From NCBI GenBank assembly GCA_002371265.1, contig DFGT01000017.1, positions 54,791-118,790 of the forward strand: 64,000 bases of DNA. The letters are read 5' to 3'. The notes below the pieces were generated by a model. The model worked only from the letters and a program-made list of their open reading frames with translations, ran no database searches and had not been told where the DNA came from. Below, one piece after another: positions 1 to 7,911 of the stretch. Source of the stretch: Bacteroidales bacterium UBA3743 (GTDB taxonomy: Bacteria; Bacteroidota; Bacteroidia; Bacteroidales; Paludibacteraceae). The position numbers were made by a program, and so were the translations under genes. The first letter of the stretch is position 1, and each line of letters opens with the position of its first letter.

Positions 1-1160
1 TCAACCATCTCCACGACCTTGTCATAAGATAGTGTGGTTGTCATCCAGTCGGCTCCAAACTCCTTAGATTGTTCAACAATATCTGTATATACAGCCAAAG
101 CAGTTGTCTTGTCGCTGCCATTCATCACCGGATATGTTGTATTGCCTTTCTCGTCCTTACGAGTAGGGATCAGATAAGTCGACGATACGATAGCCGCCAT
201 CATCTCATGCTCTAAATACGCGCACATTCTGTTGTGCATATCTTTGTTTGCTCCCTCCTCAACGTTTTCTCTGCGCATCTCCTGGAAAAATGCAGTCATC
301 GCAATCTGAAGACGCGGATTCTGAATAGAATTCTCACCTTCTTTTTTAGCTGTTGGCCACTCCTGCATTGGGATTCCTACCGCTGGTCTGATACCGTCAG
401 CAACAAATACTGCCAAATATCCATCCTTACGTAAGGCGTCCATACACAAATGTAATTCTTCCTTCTTAACAGGCATAATGTCAACACTGTAATGTCCCTC
501 CTCCATCTTCTGTATGAAAGCCTCTCTATTCTCGTCTGTGAGAAGGATCAAAGCTCCATGCTGCAATTCGTATGGATAACCCGTAGTCTTACATATTGTG
601 ATCCAGACCTTTTCCTGAGCAGCAATCTTTGCCACCATCATCTTGGAATTGATTGCAAGAAGATTATTGAAAACCTTAACGTCCTGATCTTTCTTCATGT
701 CACGAGCCTTCGGAATCATCACATTCTGCATGTATGACATCACGAACAGATTCTCCTGCAGTGTGTTTCCTGCAAACAATTTCAAACCTTCCGGACCCTT
801 AAAACACTGCTGAAGCAACTCAGTACGTTTCTCATCACTTTCCACTGGTGTTCCCATGTTCATGTTGAGATTCAACTGCATCTGCTGCTGGCCCTGCTGA
901 ATATTCTGAGCTGGGTCATTGCTTCTGAATCTGAACTGTGATTCGTCAACTTTTCCTACTGGCTCTGCATTGTTCACATTGGCAGCCGCCGCGCTATTCA
1001 CTTTTGTCGGATCAAACTTGTCGGCTGGATTAAACTTCTGCTCAATCTCATTATTTGACTCTGGCTTAACGCTTTTATCCTCATTCATTGGAACGGGCTT
1101 CGATTCCTCCTTTGCATTAGCCTGCTCTTTATTTCCGAAAATCTTATTAAAAAATCCCAT
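1..1160 (-). CDS. SseB-family protein, C-terminus cut by the window edge
   Basis: The frame is open from an ATG at 1160 (MGFFNKIFGNKEQ) to the left edge, so at least 386 residues are present and the stop lies outside. The first 110 or so residues are polar and low in complexity (Glu, Lys, Asn, Gln). A globular part follows, including a segment near residues 190-260 with the hydrophobic pattern of SseB domains (ALILLTDENREAF, then LAVFVADGIRPAVGIP). SseB was named for enhanced serine sensitivity in E. coli; its biochemical role is not clear. A TAnnTTTG-type box on the minus strand lies at 1178-1185, just upstream. Family assignment is by pattern only. Confidence 0.6.
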   Translation of the reverse strand, partial: MGFFNKIFGNKEQANAKEESKPVPMNEDKSVKPESNNEIEQKFNPADKFDPTKVNSAAAANVNNAEPVGKVDESQFRFRSNDPAQNIQQGQQQMQLNLNMNMGTPVESDEKRTELLQQCFKGPEGLKLFAGNTLQENLFVMSYMQNVMIPKARDMKKDQDVKVFNNLLAINSKMMVAKIAAQEKVWITICKTTGYPYELQHGALILLTDENREAFIQKMEEGHYSVDIMPVKKEELHLCMDALRKDGYLAVFVADGIRPAVGIPMQEWPTAKKEGENSIQNPRLQIAMTAFFQEMRRENVEEGANKDMHNRMCAYLEHEMMAAIVSSTYLIPTRKDEKGNTTYPVMNGSDKTTALAVYTDIVEQSKEFGADWMTTTLSYDKVVEMV

Positions 1161-1522
1161 TTTAAAATTATTTTCTACAAATATAAACAAAATGTCTGCA
1201 ATACATTGTAAACTACTCCTATTTTTTGCAACAAACATTCCAAAGAAAATTAGCGGTAACCATAAGCATCCATATCTATATTGAGAAACTGTAAAAAAAG
1301 CGACATAACAAACAGTAACGGAATCAAGCATTTTCTGTTATAATTTAATCTTTTTGTCTTCTTTATTCTTACACATTAAAACCAAGGATCACCAACAGAA
1401 TAAACTACAATTTGTCAAAATGCAAGCATATACACAAAAACAATAACTTTGTAATCGTTAAAAGAAAAATTCCCGATAAAAAAGGAACTAATATTCACAT
1501 AAAACTGACAAAATATAAAATT
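1161..1522. other. Divergent intergenic region between the sseB-like gene and amtB
   Basis: This stretch of about 360 bases holds no convincing gene. It is AT-rich. It carries a minus-strand -7-type box (CAAATATA on the plus strand, 1178-1185) for the sseB-like gene and a plus-strand box TAACTTTG at 1444-1451 for amtB. The amtB frame stays open upstream to a TTG at 1412, but the box at 1444 would place transcription start near 1458, so that upstream part is probably untranslated leader. Confidence 0.5.
1444..1451 (+). promoter_or_regulatory. -7 promoter box of amtB
   Basis: TAACTTTG matches the Bacteroidetes -7 consensus TAnnTTTG. No clear TTG lies at the usual 19-20 bp upstream, so this is a half match. 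It would give a leader of about 65 nt before the ATG at 1523 and argues against the TTG start at 1412. Confidence 0.4.
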
Positions 1523-2917
1523 ATGCAAAAAAGATGGATTATCATGTTCGCATTCATGCTTATAATCAGCATTAGCGGACTTTTCATTCCTGGAAACGTG
1601 GATTTTGGATTCAAAATCGAATTGAGTGAAGACGCACAACTTCTTGCCAATGTGGCGTGGTTGATCACAGCCACAATCTTTGTTTTGATGATGACTCCTG
1701 GTTTGTCATTCTTCTATGGTGGAATGGTGCGAGAAAAAAATGTCATATCTACAATGCTACAAAGTTTCATCGCGATGGGTATCATCAGTGTCCTTTGGGT
1801 GGTCTTTGGATTTAGTCTTTGTTTCGGACACGATTTAGGTGGAATTATTGGAAATCCGGCTTCTTATTTTTTCTTTAATAATGTAGGAGGGGCATGTTCC
1901 GATTCCAACTTCATTGAAGGTTTGTCTATTCCAATTGCTCTATTCGCACTATTTCAGATGAAATTTGCAATCATCACACCATCTCTAATCACAGGATCAT
2001 TCGCCGAAAGAGTCCGATTTTCAGGCTACTTGTTCTTCATGATTTTCTTCTTCATCTTCGTATATTGCCCATTGGCTCACTGCACATGGCATCCACAGGG
2101 ATTGTTTGCAAGCATCCATGTAAAGGACTTCGCAGGAGGTATCGTCGTTCACGCGTCATCGGGTATCGCAGCACTGGCAGGTGCAATGTTCTTAGGCAAG
2201 CGAAAAGAGGCTGGCGAACATCTTCCAGCAAACGTTCCGTTCATTCTTCTTGGAGCAGCAATGCTGTGGCTTGGATGGTTTGGATTCAATGCAGGTTCTT
2301 CTTTGGCTGCCGACGGAATGGCTATAAAAGCTTTCTTGAACACCAACACAGCATCCGCAGTGGCAATGATCACGTGGATCGTGTTCGACTGTCTGAGAGG
2401 AAGAAAGCCATCGGCTGTTGGTGCTGCTGTTGGCGCGGTAGTCGGATTGGTGGCTATTACGCCGTCGGCTGGATGGGTATCTGTCGGAGAAAGCGTCTTC
2501 ATCTCTTTTGTGACAACACTTATCTGCAACTTCGCAGTCTACTTCAAAAACAAAAAATCTAACTTGGATGACGCTTTGGATGTATTCCCCACTCACGGTG
2601 TCGGCGGTATCGTAGGCACATTGATGACAGGCATCTTCGTCTACAACTATGAAGATCCAGCCGTGAAAGCAGAATTGACTCACCTACAATATTTCGGAAA
2701 CCATTGTCTAGTCATGGCAGGTGTGATCATATACTCTTTTGTTGTAAGCTATGGACTTTATTGGCTGACCAACAAAATGATTCCGATGCGTGTGAGTGAA
2801 GAGAGCGAAAAGATGGGACTTGACATGAGCCAGCACGACGAAATATATGGTGCCAAAGTGGTGGAGAGAGAGATCGCTGAATATTTTGAGCACGAACATA
2901 GAAATGACGAACAATAA
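1523..2917 (+). CDS. amtB: Ammonium transporter (Amt/MEP/Rh family)
   Basis: Inner-membrane channel for ammonium uptake, 464 residues. The N-terminus (MQKRWIIMFAFMLIISISG) looks like a cleavable signal, and about eleven membrane helices follow. Family signatures are intact: TPGLSFFYGGMVREKNV near residue 60, FAERV near 165, and the two pore histidines at about His210 (VVHASSG) and His358 (FPTHGVGG). The frame extends upstream to a TTG at 1412, but that extension is hydrophilic and lies ahead of the likely promoter box, so I chose ATG 1523. No PII (glnK) gene is adjacent, although one often accompanies amtB in other bacteria. A strong terminator follows. Confidence 0.95.
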   Translation: MQKRWIIMFAFMLIISISGLFIPGNVDFGFKIELSEDAQLLANVAWLITATIFVLMMTPGLSFFYGGMVREKNVISTMLQSFIAMGIISVLWVVFGFSLCFGHDLGGIIGNPASYFFFNNVGGACSDSNFIEGLSIPIALFALFQMKFAIITPSLITGSFAERVRFSGYLFFMIFFFIFVYCPLAHCTWHPQGLFASIHVKDFAGGIVVHASSGIAALAGAMFLGKRKEAGEHLPANVPFILLGAAMLWLGWFGFNAGSSLAADGMAIKAFLNTNTASAVAMITWIVFDCLRGRKPSAVGAAVGAVVGLVAITPSAGWVSVGESVFISFVTTLICNFAVYFKNKKSNLDDALDVFPTHGVGGIVGTLMTGIFVYNYEDPAVKAELTHLQYFGNHCLVMAGVIIYSFVVSYGLYWLTNKMIPMRVSEESEKMGLDMSQHDEIYGAKVVEREIAEYFEHEHRNDEQ

Positions 2918-2966
2918 CCTGTTGAGACGGATTATTCCACATCTTTAATTATACAATTCCGTTCTT

Positions 2967-3000
2967 CGGACGCTGGTCTTGCTAACCGGCGTCCGTTTTT
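2967..3000 (+). terminator. Terminator of amtB
   Basis: A seven-base GC-rich stem (CGGACGC with GCGTCCG), extended by a wobble pair and GGT/ACC and closed by a seven-base loop, is followed by five T. It sits about 50 bases after the amtB stop. Confidence 0.85.
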
Positions 3001-3084
3001 CTTCTGCCATTTGCAAGCAGCAAAATATTTCACATGACCGACAGATTGTCCATCACTGCGAAAAATAATGATCCACACATAACT

Positions 3085-3114
3085 AAAAAAGGGAAGCATT
3101 TCTGCCTCCCTTTT
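3085..3114 (-). terminator. Terminator of the first rhodanese-like lipoprotein gene
   Basis: On the minus strand GGGAGGC and GCTTCCC pair around AGAAAT, followed by six T. On the plus strand the same hairpin has four T. A nearly identical copy lies at 3736-3755. Confidence 0.8.
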
Positions 3115-3135
3115 GTATCCAATTAAGTTTATGTC

Positions 3136-3582
3136 TTACTTCCAAACTGACTTCAACGCATCATAACCCTTGGAGTAGATTCGTGAGTTCTCTTTTCCAT
3201 ATCCAATTCTTGAAGCACGACCTGCAACTGCCTTCGTCATCTGGAATGATGTTGTTCCATAGAAGAACAAACATGTGTTTGTTGGATATTTTGCCAACAA
3301 ATCCTTGCTCCACTGTGCATTGTCATCAGCAGTATTGTAAATATCTGCAGGCAAATTATCTGCTCCTGTCAAATGTCCTGCCTCGAACTTTGATTTTTCA
3401 CGAGTATCAATCAACGCCTTAGAACCTTTGTAAGACATATATGTGTCATAGAACGTTTGTGCTTCTGTATACTCTACAAAAGGTCCTAACTCCTCTCCCG
3501 GCTCATCTGGTCCACATGAAGAACAAAACAATGCCAAAATGGCAATTGTAAACATCACAAAATAGTTTCCTAGTCTTTTCAT
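3136..3582 (-). CDS. Rhodanese-like lipoprotein, copy 1
   Basis: A 148-residue lipoprotein. The signal peptide ends at a lipobox (ALFCSSC) with the lipid-bearing Cys near residue 23. The rest is one rhodanese-like domain: LIDTREKSKFEAGHLTGA matches the conserved first half. In the active-site loop the sequence reads LFFYGTTSFQ where active rhodaneses have a catalytic Cys (consensus YCxxGxRS), so the Cys is replaced by Gly and the Arg is also gone. It is therefore unlikely to transfer sulfur and may bind a ligand or partner in the envelope. From about residue 27 onward it is almost identical to the copy at 3781-4224. It has its own promoter and terminator. Confidence 0.85.
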   Translation of the reverse strand: MKRLGNYFVMFTIAILALFCSSCGPDEPGEELGPFVEYTEAQTFYDTYMSYKGSKALIDTREKSKFEAGHLTGADNLPADIYNTADDNAQWSKDLLAKYPTNTCLFFYGTTSFQMTKAVAGRASRIGYGKENSRIYSKGYDALKSVWK

Positions 3583-3625
3583 TTTATATCCTCTTAAAAT
3601 TAATTCCTAATACTATTAATCACGT

Positions 3626-3655
3626 CAAAGATATATAATTAATCGACAAGAACAA
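3626..3655 (-). promoter_or_regulatory. Promoter of rhodanese-like lipoprotein copy 1
   Basis: On the minus strand a TTG (3653-3655) is followed after 19 bases by TATCTTTG (3626-3633), a full match to the Bacteroidetes consensus. The predicted leader is about 40 nt. Confidence 0.75.
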
Positions 3656-3735
3656 CAAAAAATCTTTTTATTTAGAACGGCTTTGCTTTTTACATTTTTT
3701 GGCAAACAACATGGTTTTATGATTTATCAAAAAAA

Positions 3736-3755
3736 GGGAAGCATTTCTGCCTCCC
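3736..3755 (-). terminator. Terminator of rhodanese-like lipoprotein copy 2
   Basis: The same GGGAGGC/GCTTCCC hairpin as at 3091-3110. On the minus strand it is followed by a T run corresponding to the A run that ends at 3735. It is part of the duplicated unit. Confidence 0.8.
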
Positions 3756-3780
3756 TTTTATATCCGATGAAGTTTATTTC

Positions 3781-4224
3781 TTACTTCCAAACTGACTTCA
3801 ACGCATCATAACCCTTAGAGTAGATTCGTGAATTCTCTTTTCCATATCCAATTCTTGAAGCACGACCTGCAACCGCCTTCGTCATCTGGAATGATGTTGT
3901 TCCATAGAAGAACAAACATGTATTTGTTGGATATTTTGCCAACAAATCCTTGCTCCACTGTGCATTGTCATCAGCAGTATTGTAAATATCTGCAGGCAAA
4001 TTATCTGCTCCTGTCAAATGTCCTGCCTCGAACTTTGATTTTTCACGAGTATCAATCAATGCCTTAGCACCTTTGTAAGATGTATAAGTGTCATAGAATG
4101 TTTGAGCTTCAGTATACTCCACGAATGGGCCTAACTCCTCTGAATCATCACTTGAACATGATGTACCAAACAGTGCCAAAATAGCAACTGTAAGCATAAC
4201 GAAATAATTTCTTAATCTTTTCAT
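3781..4224 (-). CDS. Rhodanese-like lipoprotein, copy 2
   Basis: A 147-residue tandem paralogue of the gene at 3136-3582. Apart from a few changes, the domain from the GPFVEYTEAQTFYDTY segment to the C-terminus is the same, including the lost active-site Cys (FFYGTTSF). The difference is at the mature N-terminus: here it reads CSSDDSEELG, against CGPDEPGEELG in copy 1. Acidic runs just after the lipidated Cys act as surface-export signals in Bacteroidetes lipoproteins, so this copy is the better candidate for the cell surface. It has its own promoter (4275-4304) and terminator. Confidence 0.85.
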   Translation of the reverse strand: MKRLRNYFVMLTVAILALFGTSCSSDDSEELGPFVEYTEAQTFYDTYTSYKGAKALIDTREKSKFEAGHLTGADNLPADIYNTADDNAQWSKDLLAKYPTNTCLFFYGTTSFQMTKAVAGRASRIGYGKENSRIYSKGYDALKSVWK

Positions 4225-4274
4225 TTTTAACCCTTTATAAATTTATATTCATTGTTGTTTTCCTATCAACGCTC

Positions 4275-4304
4275 CAAAGATAAATCTTTTTTTGAAAAAA
4301 ACAA
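4275..4304 (-). promoter_or_regulatory. Promoter of rhodanese-like lipoprotein copy 2
   Basis: A minus-strand TTG (4302-4304), 19 bases, then TATCTTTG (4275-4282). The spacing is identical to that of the copy 1 promoter. It lies directly after the end of mrp, which is cotranscribed from upstream. Confidence 0.75.
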
Positions 4305-4313
4305 TGATATTTG

Positions 4314-5429
4314 CTATTTATGTGTGATTACTCGCTTTGTTTTGATTCCAGATGCATTGATTTCATCCACTTTTGCCACAACACGTGAAGCCAAATTCAT
4401 AAATGCCTGAGACGTGATCGTATCGTCTTTCAACGCTGCAGGTGCACCATTGTCGCCACACTCACATATCGACTGTACGATTGGTATCTGTCCGAGCAAC
4501 TCGACATTCATATCCTCAGCCAACTTCTTGCATCCTTCCTTACCAAAGATATAATATTTGTTGTTTGGCAATTCTGCTGGTGTGAACCATGCCATATTCT
4601 CCACCAAACCAATGATCGGAACATTGACCTTCTCTCCAACAAACATGCTGATTCCTTTCTTCGCGTCTGCCAACGCCACTTCCTGCGGAGTGCTCACAAC
4701 GATGGCTCCTGTCAACGCAAGTGTCTGCACCAATGTAAGATGAATATCACTTGTGCCTGGAGGCAAATCCAACACGAAATAATCCAAATCACCCCAATTG
4801 GCATCTGTAATAAGCTGTTTCAACGCATTGCTTGCCATTCCGCCTCGCCACAACACTGCATCATTCGGATTGACAAAAAAACCGATTGACAACAACTTGA
4901 CTCCATATCGCTCCTCCGGACGGATCAACTCGCGTCCCTGCTCATTCACCTCTTCCAAAACAGGTCGGGCATCCTCTAATCCGAACATCTTTGGCATTGA
5001 CGGGCCAAATATATCCGCGTCGAGCAATCCTACCTTATAGCCCATCTTCGCAAGTGAAACCGCAAGATTAGCTGAGACGGTGCTCTTTCCTACTCCACCT
5101 TTGCCTGACGAAACAGCAATTATATTCTTCACTCCAGGCAACGGATTGTCTGGATCTTTCTTTGGCATCGCTGTCTTGTATTTGCAAGTGATATTGCCTT
5201 TTATATCCACATCTTTGTCGACGTATGTCAAGATAGCTGTCTCACACGCCTTTACCAATGACCTTGCAAACGGATCGTTCTCCTTCTCAAATATCAACGA
5301 GAACGACACTTTGTTCCCGTCTATACGAATATCGTCGTCTACCATCTCAGACGAGACAATATCCTTTCCTGTTCCCGGATAACGCACATGTGAAAGTGCG
5401 TCTGTTATCAATTTTGGATATAATGCCAT
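4314..5429 (-). CDS. mrp: Mrp/ApbC-type iron-sulfur cluster carrier ATPase
   Basis: A 371-residue P-loop protein of the Mrp/NBP35 family, which carries Fe-S clusters to apoproteins in the cytoplasm. The N-terminal 90 residues resemble the MIP18 (DUF59) domain. The deviant Walker A motif GKGGVGKST is at about residues 109-117, LLDADIFGPSMP follows near 140, and FVLDLPPGTSD near 218. The CxxC pair used for cluster binding in many members is not obvious. The start codon overlaps the ddl stop by one base (TAATG), so it is the second gene of a ddl-mrp operon. It has no clear terminator of its own. Confidence 0.9.
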   Translation of the reverse strand: MALYPKLITDALSHVRYPGTGKDIVSSEMVDDDIRIDGNKVSFSLIFEKENDPFARSLVKACETAILTYVDKDVDIKGNITCKYKTAMPKKDPDNPLPGVKNIIAVSSGKGGVGKSTVSANLAVSLAKMGYKVGLLDADIFGPSMPKMFGLEDARPVLEEVNEQGRELIRPEERYGVKLLSIGFFVNPNDAVLWRGGMASNALKQLITDANWGDLDYFVLDLPPGTSDIHLTLVQTLALTGAIVVSTPQEVALADAKKGISMFVGEKVNVPIIGLVENMAWFTPAELPNNKYYIFGKEGCKKLAEDMNVELLGQIPIVQSICECGDNGAPAALKDDTITSQAFMNLASRVVAKVDEINASGIKTKRVITHK

Positions 5430-6403
5430 TATTTAAACTGATTTTCTATAATATTTGACAACACATCCTTCATCTCCAATCCCGCTGCTGCCACCTGCTG
5501 TGGAATGAAACTTGTAGGTGTCATTCCAGGTGTCGTGTTGACCTCAAGAAGGTTCACAGTGCCGTCTGCGGAAATAATATAATCCACACGGATGATTCCA
5601 TGAGCGTCAAGCACATTGTAAATTTTCTCTGTCTGCTTGCGTACCACAGCTGCTGTTTCCTCAGAAATACGGGCTGGTGTGATCTCCTTCACCTGTCCTT
5701 TGTATTTTGCATCGTAATCAAAAAACTCGTTCTCACTCACCACCTCTGTTATCGGGAAGACTATGGTTTTTCCTCCTGCCTTGTAGATTCCACAAGTGAT
5801 CTCTGTTCCCTGCATGAAACTTTCTATCACAGTCTCAGAGCCCTCTGCAAAAGCTTTCTTCACCGCTGGCTTGACCTGTTCTATCGTTTTAACTTTTGTC
5901 ACACCAAAGCTGCTTCCTCCATCATTAGGCTTAACAAAACATGGCAAGCCCACAGCATCTACAATCTCTTTATCTGTATAGTCGCTCACACTTCTCAAGC
6001 GCAATGATTTAGCGACTGGAATACCGAAATTCTTTAAGTATGTATTGCAAGTGAACTTATTGTATGTCAATGCAGAAGCAAGTACACCACATGAAGAATA
6101 TGGGATCTTCATCAACTCAAAATATCCCTGCAACTTTCCATCCTCGCCTGGAGTACCATGGATAGTGATGTAGGCATAATCAAATTTGATTTTCAATCCA
6201 TCAATAACGGCAGAAAAATCATTCTTGTCGACGGGATATTTAGCGTCATTCACTTCCAAATTCCACTCTGTGCCGATGATTGTAACAATATGGACATTGT
6301 ATTTCTCTTTGTCCATAAACGAGTATATACCCTTGGCACTTTTTAGCGACACAACAACTTCCGACTGGTCGCCACCCGCTACGATTGCAATATTTTTTTT
6401 CAT
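5429..6403 (-). CDS. ddl: D-alanine--D-alanine ligase
   Basis: A 324-residue ATP-grasp ligase that makes D-Ala-D-Ala for peptidoglycan. Family motifs visible are HGTPGEDGKLQGYFE near residue 80, the ATP-grasp loop FVKPNDGGSSFGV near 155, and the C-terminal metal-binding segment EVNTTPGMT near 290. The frame reaches back to 6448, but the promoter boxes at 6430-6459 lie inside that extension, so I chose the ATG at 6403 (MKKNIAIVAGG). Its stop overlaps the mrp start by one base, which suggests coupled translation. Confidence 0.93.
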   Translation of the reverse strand: MKKNIAIVAGGDQSEVVVSLKSAKGIYSFMDKEKYNVHIVTIIGTEWNLEVNDAKYPVDKNDFSAVIDGLKIKFDYAYITIHGTPGEDGKLQGYFELMKIPYSSCGVLASALTYNKFTCNTYLKNFGIPVAKSLRLRSVSDYTDKEIVDAVGLPCFVKPNDGGSSFGVTKVKTIEQVKPAVKKAFAEGSETVIESFMQGTEITCGIYKAGGKTIVFPITEVVSENEFFDYDAKYKGQVKEITPARISEETAAVVRKQTEKIYNVLDAHGIIRVDYIISADGTVNLLEVNTTPGMTPTSFIPQQVAAAGLEMKDVLSNIIENQFK

Positions 6404-6429
6404 TTGATGATACACTTTTATTGTCCATA

Positions 6430-6459
6430 CAAAGATAGACAATGACAATCAAAGGGCAA
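6430..6459 (-). promoter_or_regulatory. Promoter of the ddl-mrp operon
   Basis: A minus-strand TTG at 6457-6459, 19 bases, then TATCTTTG at 6430-6437. The predicted transcript starts near 6423, giving a leader of about 20 nt. This decides the ddl start at 6403. Confidence 0.75.
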
Positions 6460-6485
6460 ACAAATAAGGAAGATTTTAATTTATA

Positions 6486-7757
6486 CTACAACCATAAAAA
6501 ATATTTCCAACACGGCATAATCTCCACTAATCCGTGCGAATCCTCTATTTGTTCCTCTTCATCGTATGTCAAAATCAATCGTCGTCTACAAGATAAACGA
6601 TTTGGCAGTTTTTTCAATGCATCCAATTCACGACGACGCGTTTCTTCATCTCGTAACGAATAACTTACCTGTATTGCCAATTCTTCATCGGGTATATAAA
6701 AATCAACTTCAAACCCATCATTATAAAAATATACATGATCGTTTTCCATATCGTGGCCATACTTTCTAAACAAGTGTAGAGCCACCATATTCTCAAGCAA
6801 CATCGAGTCTTTACCAATAAGAAACAATCGCAAGATTCCATTGTCGATGAAATAATATTTACAATTGCTTTCTTTATCGGCCAAACAACTCACATAGTTC
6901 TTAAGTCGAAGTAACAACCAAGCGTCTTCACAATACTCTATATATTTGATTGTAGTAGCAAGGCTCAACTTTCCTCCAACACTTGACATCAGGCTATTGA
7001 TTCGATTATAGCTGATTGGGCGACATACACTCTCAGCCATCTTTCGAACCAAAACTCGCATACCAGCCACATTAGTGATCTTATTTCGTGCAATAATGTC
7101 TCCAAGGTAAATTTTCTGATAAACACTATTCAAATAATTTGTGCGGACAGGAAGGAGTGCGGCTGCAGGCAAACCACCATCATGAATATATTCTTCGTAA
7201 TGCCGCATCAGGTTTATACGTTGTTCCGTGCCGATTATATCCATTTGTCCTGCAGGAATATGATGAGCATTTAAGAACTCCTTAAAGCTATATGGATATA
7301 TCTCTTTTACGAGATAGCGTCCTCCTAATGTGGTATTGATTTCTCCAGACAACATTTTCGCATTTGAGCCTGTTAAATATACAATATGACCAGTGTCAGC
7401 CATGCGTCGAGCAAATTTTTCCCAATTATCTATATTTTGTATCTCATCAAGAAACAACATCGGACGTGTTCCATACATTTCCCCATGACATTCCAACAGT
7501 TTATTAAAATCCTCAGTAGAAAAGTCCGCCATACGCTCATCCTCAAAATTAACATACAACATTTCATCCCATTTGTGGCCTTCTTTTAACAACTGTTGCA
7601 TTTTTTGAAATAATGTATATGACTTTCCAGAACGTCTGACTCCAACTATGACAATACAAGGGAAATCATCTATATCAAGATTTCTTGAGATTACCTCATA
7701 TCTTTCTATCTCTGATTGATTATCTTTTATAATCTGTTTAAAAACTTGCTTATCCAT
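6486..7757 (-). CDS. AAA ATPase with C-terminal DUF4143-type domain
   Basis: A 423-residue ATPase of the archaeal-ATPase-like group that is abundant in Bacteroidales and has no assigned cellular role. An AAA_14-type domain carries Walker A GVRRSGKS (residues 39-46) and Walker B MLFLDEIQN (near 100-108). The C-terminal half, starting around residue 200, matches the DUF4143 pattern. Near the end, EVDFYIPDEELAIQVSY corresponds to the nuclease-like core of the family, where a Lys usually follows the last strand (EVK); here the strand reads QVSY. The gene stands alone between ddl and a methyltransferase, preceded by two 24-bp palindromes that may be operators. Confidence 0.85.
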   Translation of the reverse strand: MDKQVFKQIIKDNQSEIERYEVISRNLDIDDFPCIVIVGVRRSGKSYTLFQKMQQLLKEGHKWDEMLYVNFEDERMADFSTEDFNKLLECHGEMYGTRPMLFLDEIQNIDNWEKFARRMADTGHIVYLTGSNAKMLSGEINTTLGGRYLVKEIYPYSFKEFLNAHHIPAGQMDIIGTEQRINLMRHYEEYIHDGGLPAAALLPVRTNYLNSVYQKIYLGDIIARNKITNVAGMRVLVRKMAESVCRPISYNRINSLMSSVGGKLSLATTIKYIEYCEDAWLLLRLKNYVSCLADKESNCKYYFIDNGILRLFLIGKDSMLLENMVALHLFRKYGHDMENDHVYFYNDGFEVDFYIPDEELAIQVSYSLRDEETRRRELDALKKLPNRLSCRRRLILTYDEEEQIEDSHGLVEIMPCWKYFLWL

Positions 7758-7791
7758 ATAAATTGTATTAACACAGGCACAAATTTAATGC

Positions 7792-7815
7792 TTTTGTTTA
7801 ATACATTAAACAAAA
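7792..7815. promoter_or_regulatory. 24-bp palindrome, possible operator site 1
   Basis: An inverted repeat with 11-base arms (TTTTGTTTAAT and its complement) around AC. It lies just upstream of a minus-strand -7-type box (CAAATTTA on the plus strand, 7780-7787) for the ATPase gene, so a bound protein would cover the promoter. Confidence 0.45.
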
Positions 7816-7860
7816 AAGTGCTAGTTTTATTTAATACATTAAACAAAACCAGCGCTTTTT
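7813..7860. promoter_or_regulatory. 48-bp imperfect palindrome containing operator-like site 2
   Basis: The core 7825-7848 repeats the site 1 sequence with one arm mismatch. The symmetry continues outward to AAAAAG on the left and CTTTTT on the right, with three mismatches per 23-base arm. Its centre is 33 bp from that of site 1, about three helical turns. It could also fold as a hairpin followed by five T on the plus strand, so a terminator role is possible, though no plus-strand gene precedes it. Confidence 0.45.
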
Positions 7861-7911
7861 ATATTCAAAACATATTGTTCTAATCTTGAGAGAAGCTACA
7901 CTCCACGGCAA

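Noticed and set aside
1412..1522. N-terminal extension of amtB from TTG 1412
   Set aside because: Hydrophilic, not typical of the family, and upstream of the probable promoter box at 1444.
2065..2562. A 165-codon frame inside amtB
   Set aside because: It is in another frame of a well-conserved transporter gene; the translation is Arg/Ser/Cys-rich without a domain.
6404..6448. Longer start of ddl at 6448
   Set aside because: The two promoter boxes (6430-6459) lie in this part, so it is probably not transcribed.
7813..7860. The 48-bp palindrome as a simple terminator
   Set aside because: It could fold and has five T on the plus strand, but no plus-strand gene ends before it, and its core repeats the neighbouring 24-bp palindrome, which points to a protein-binding site.
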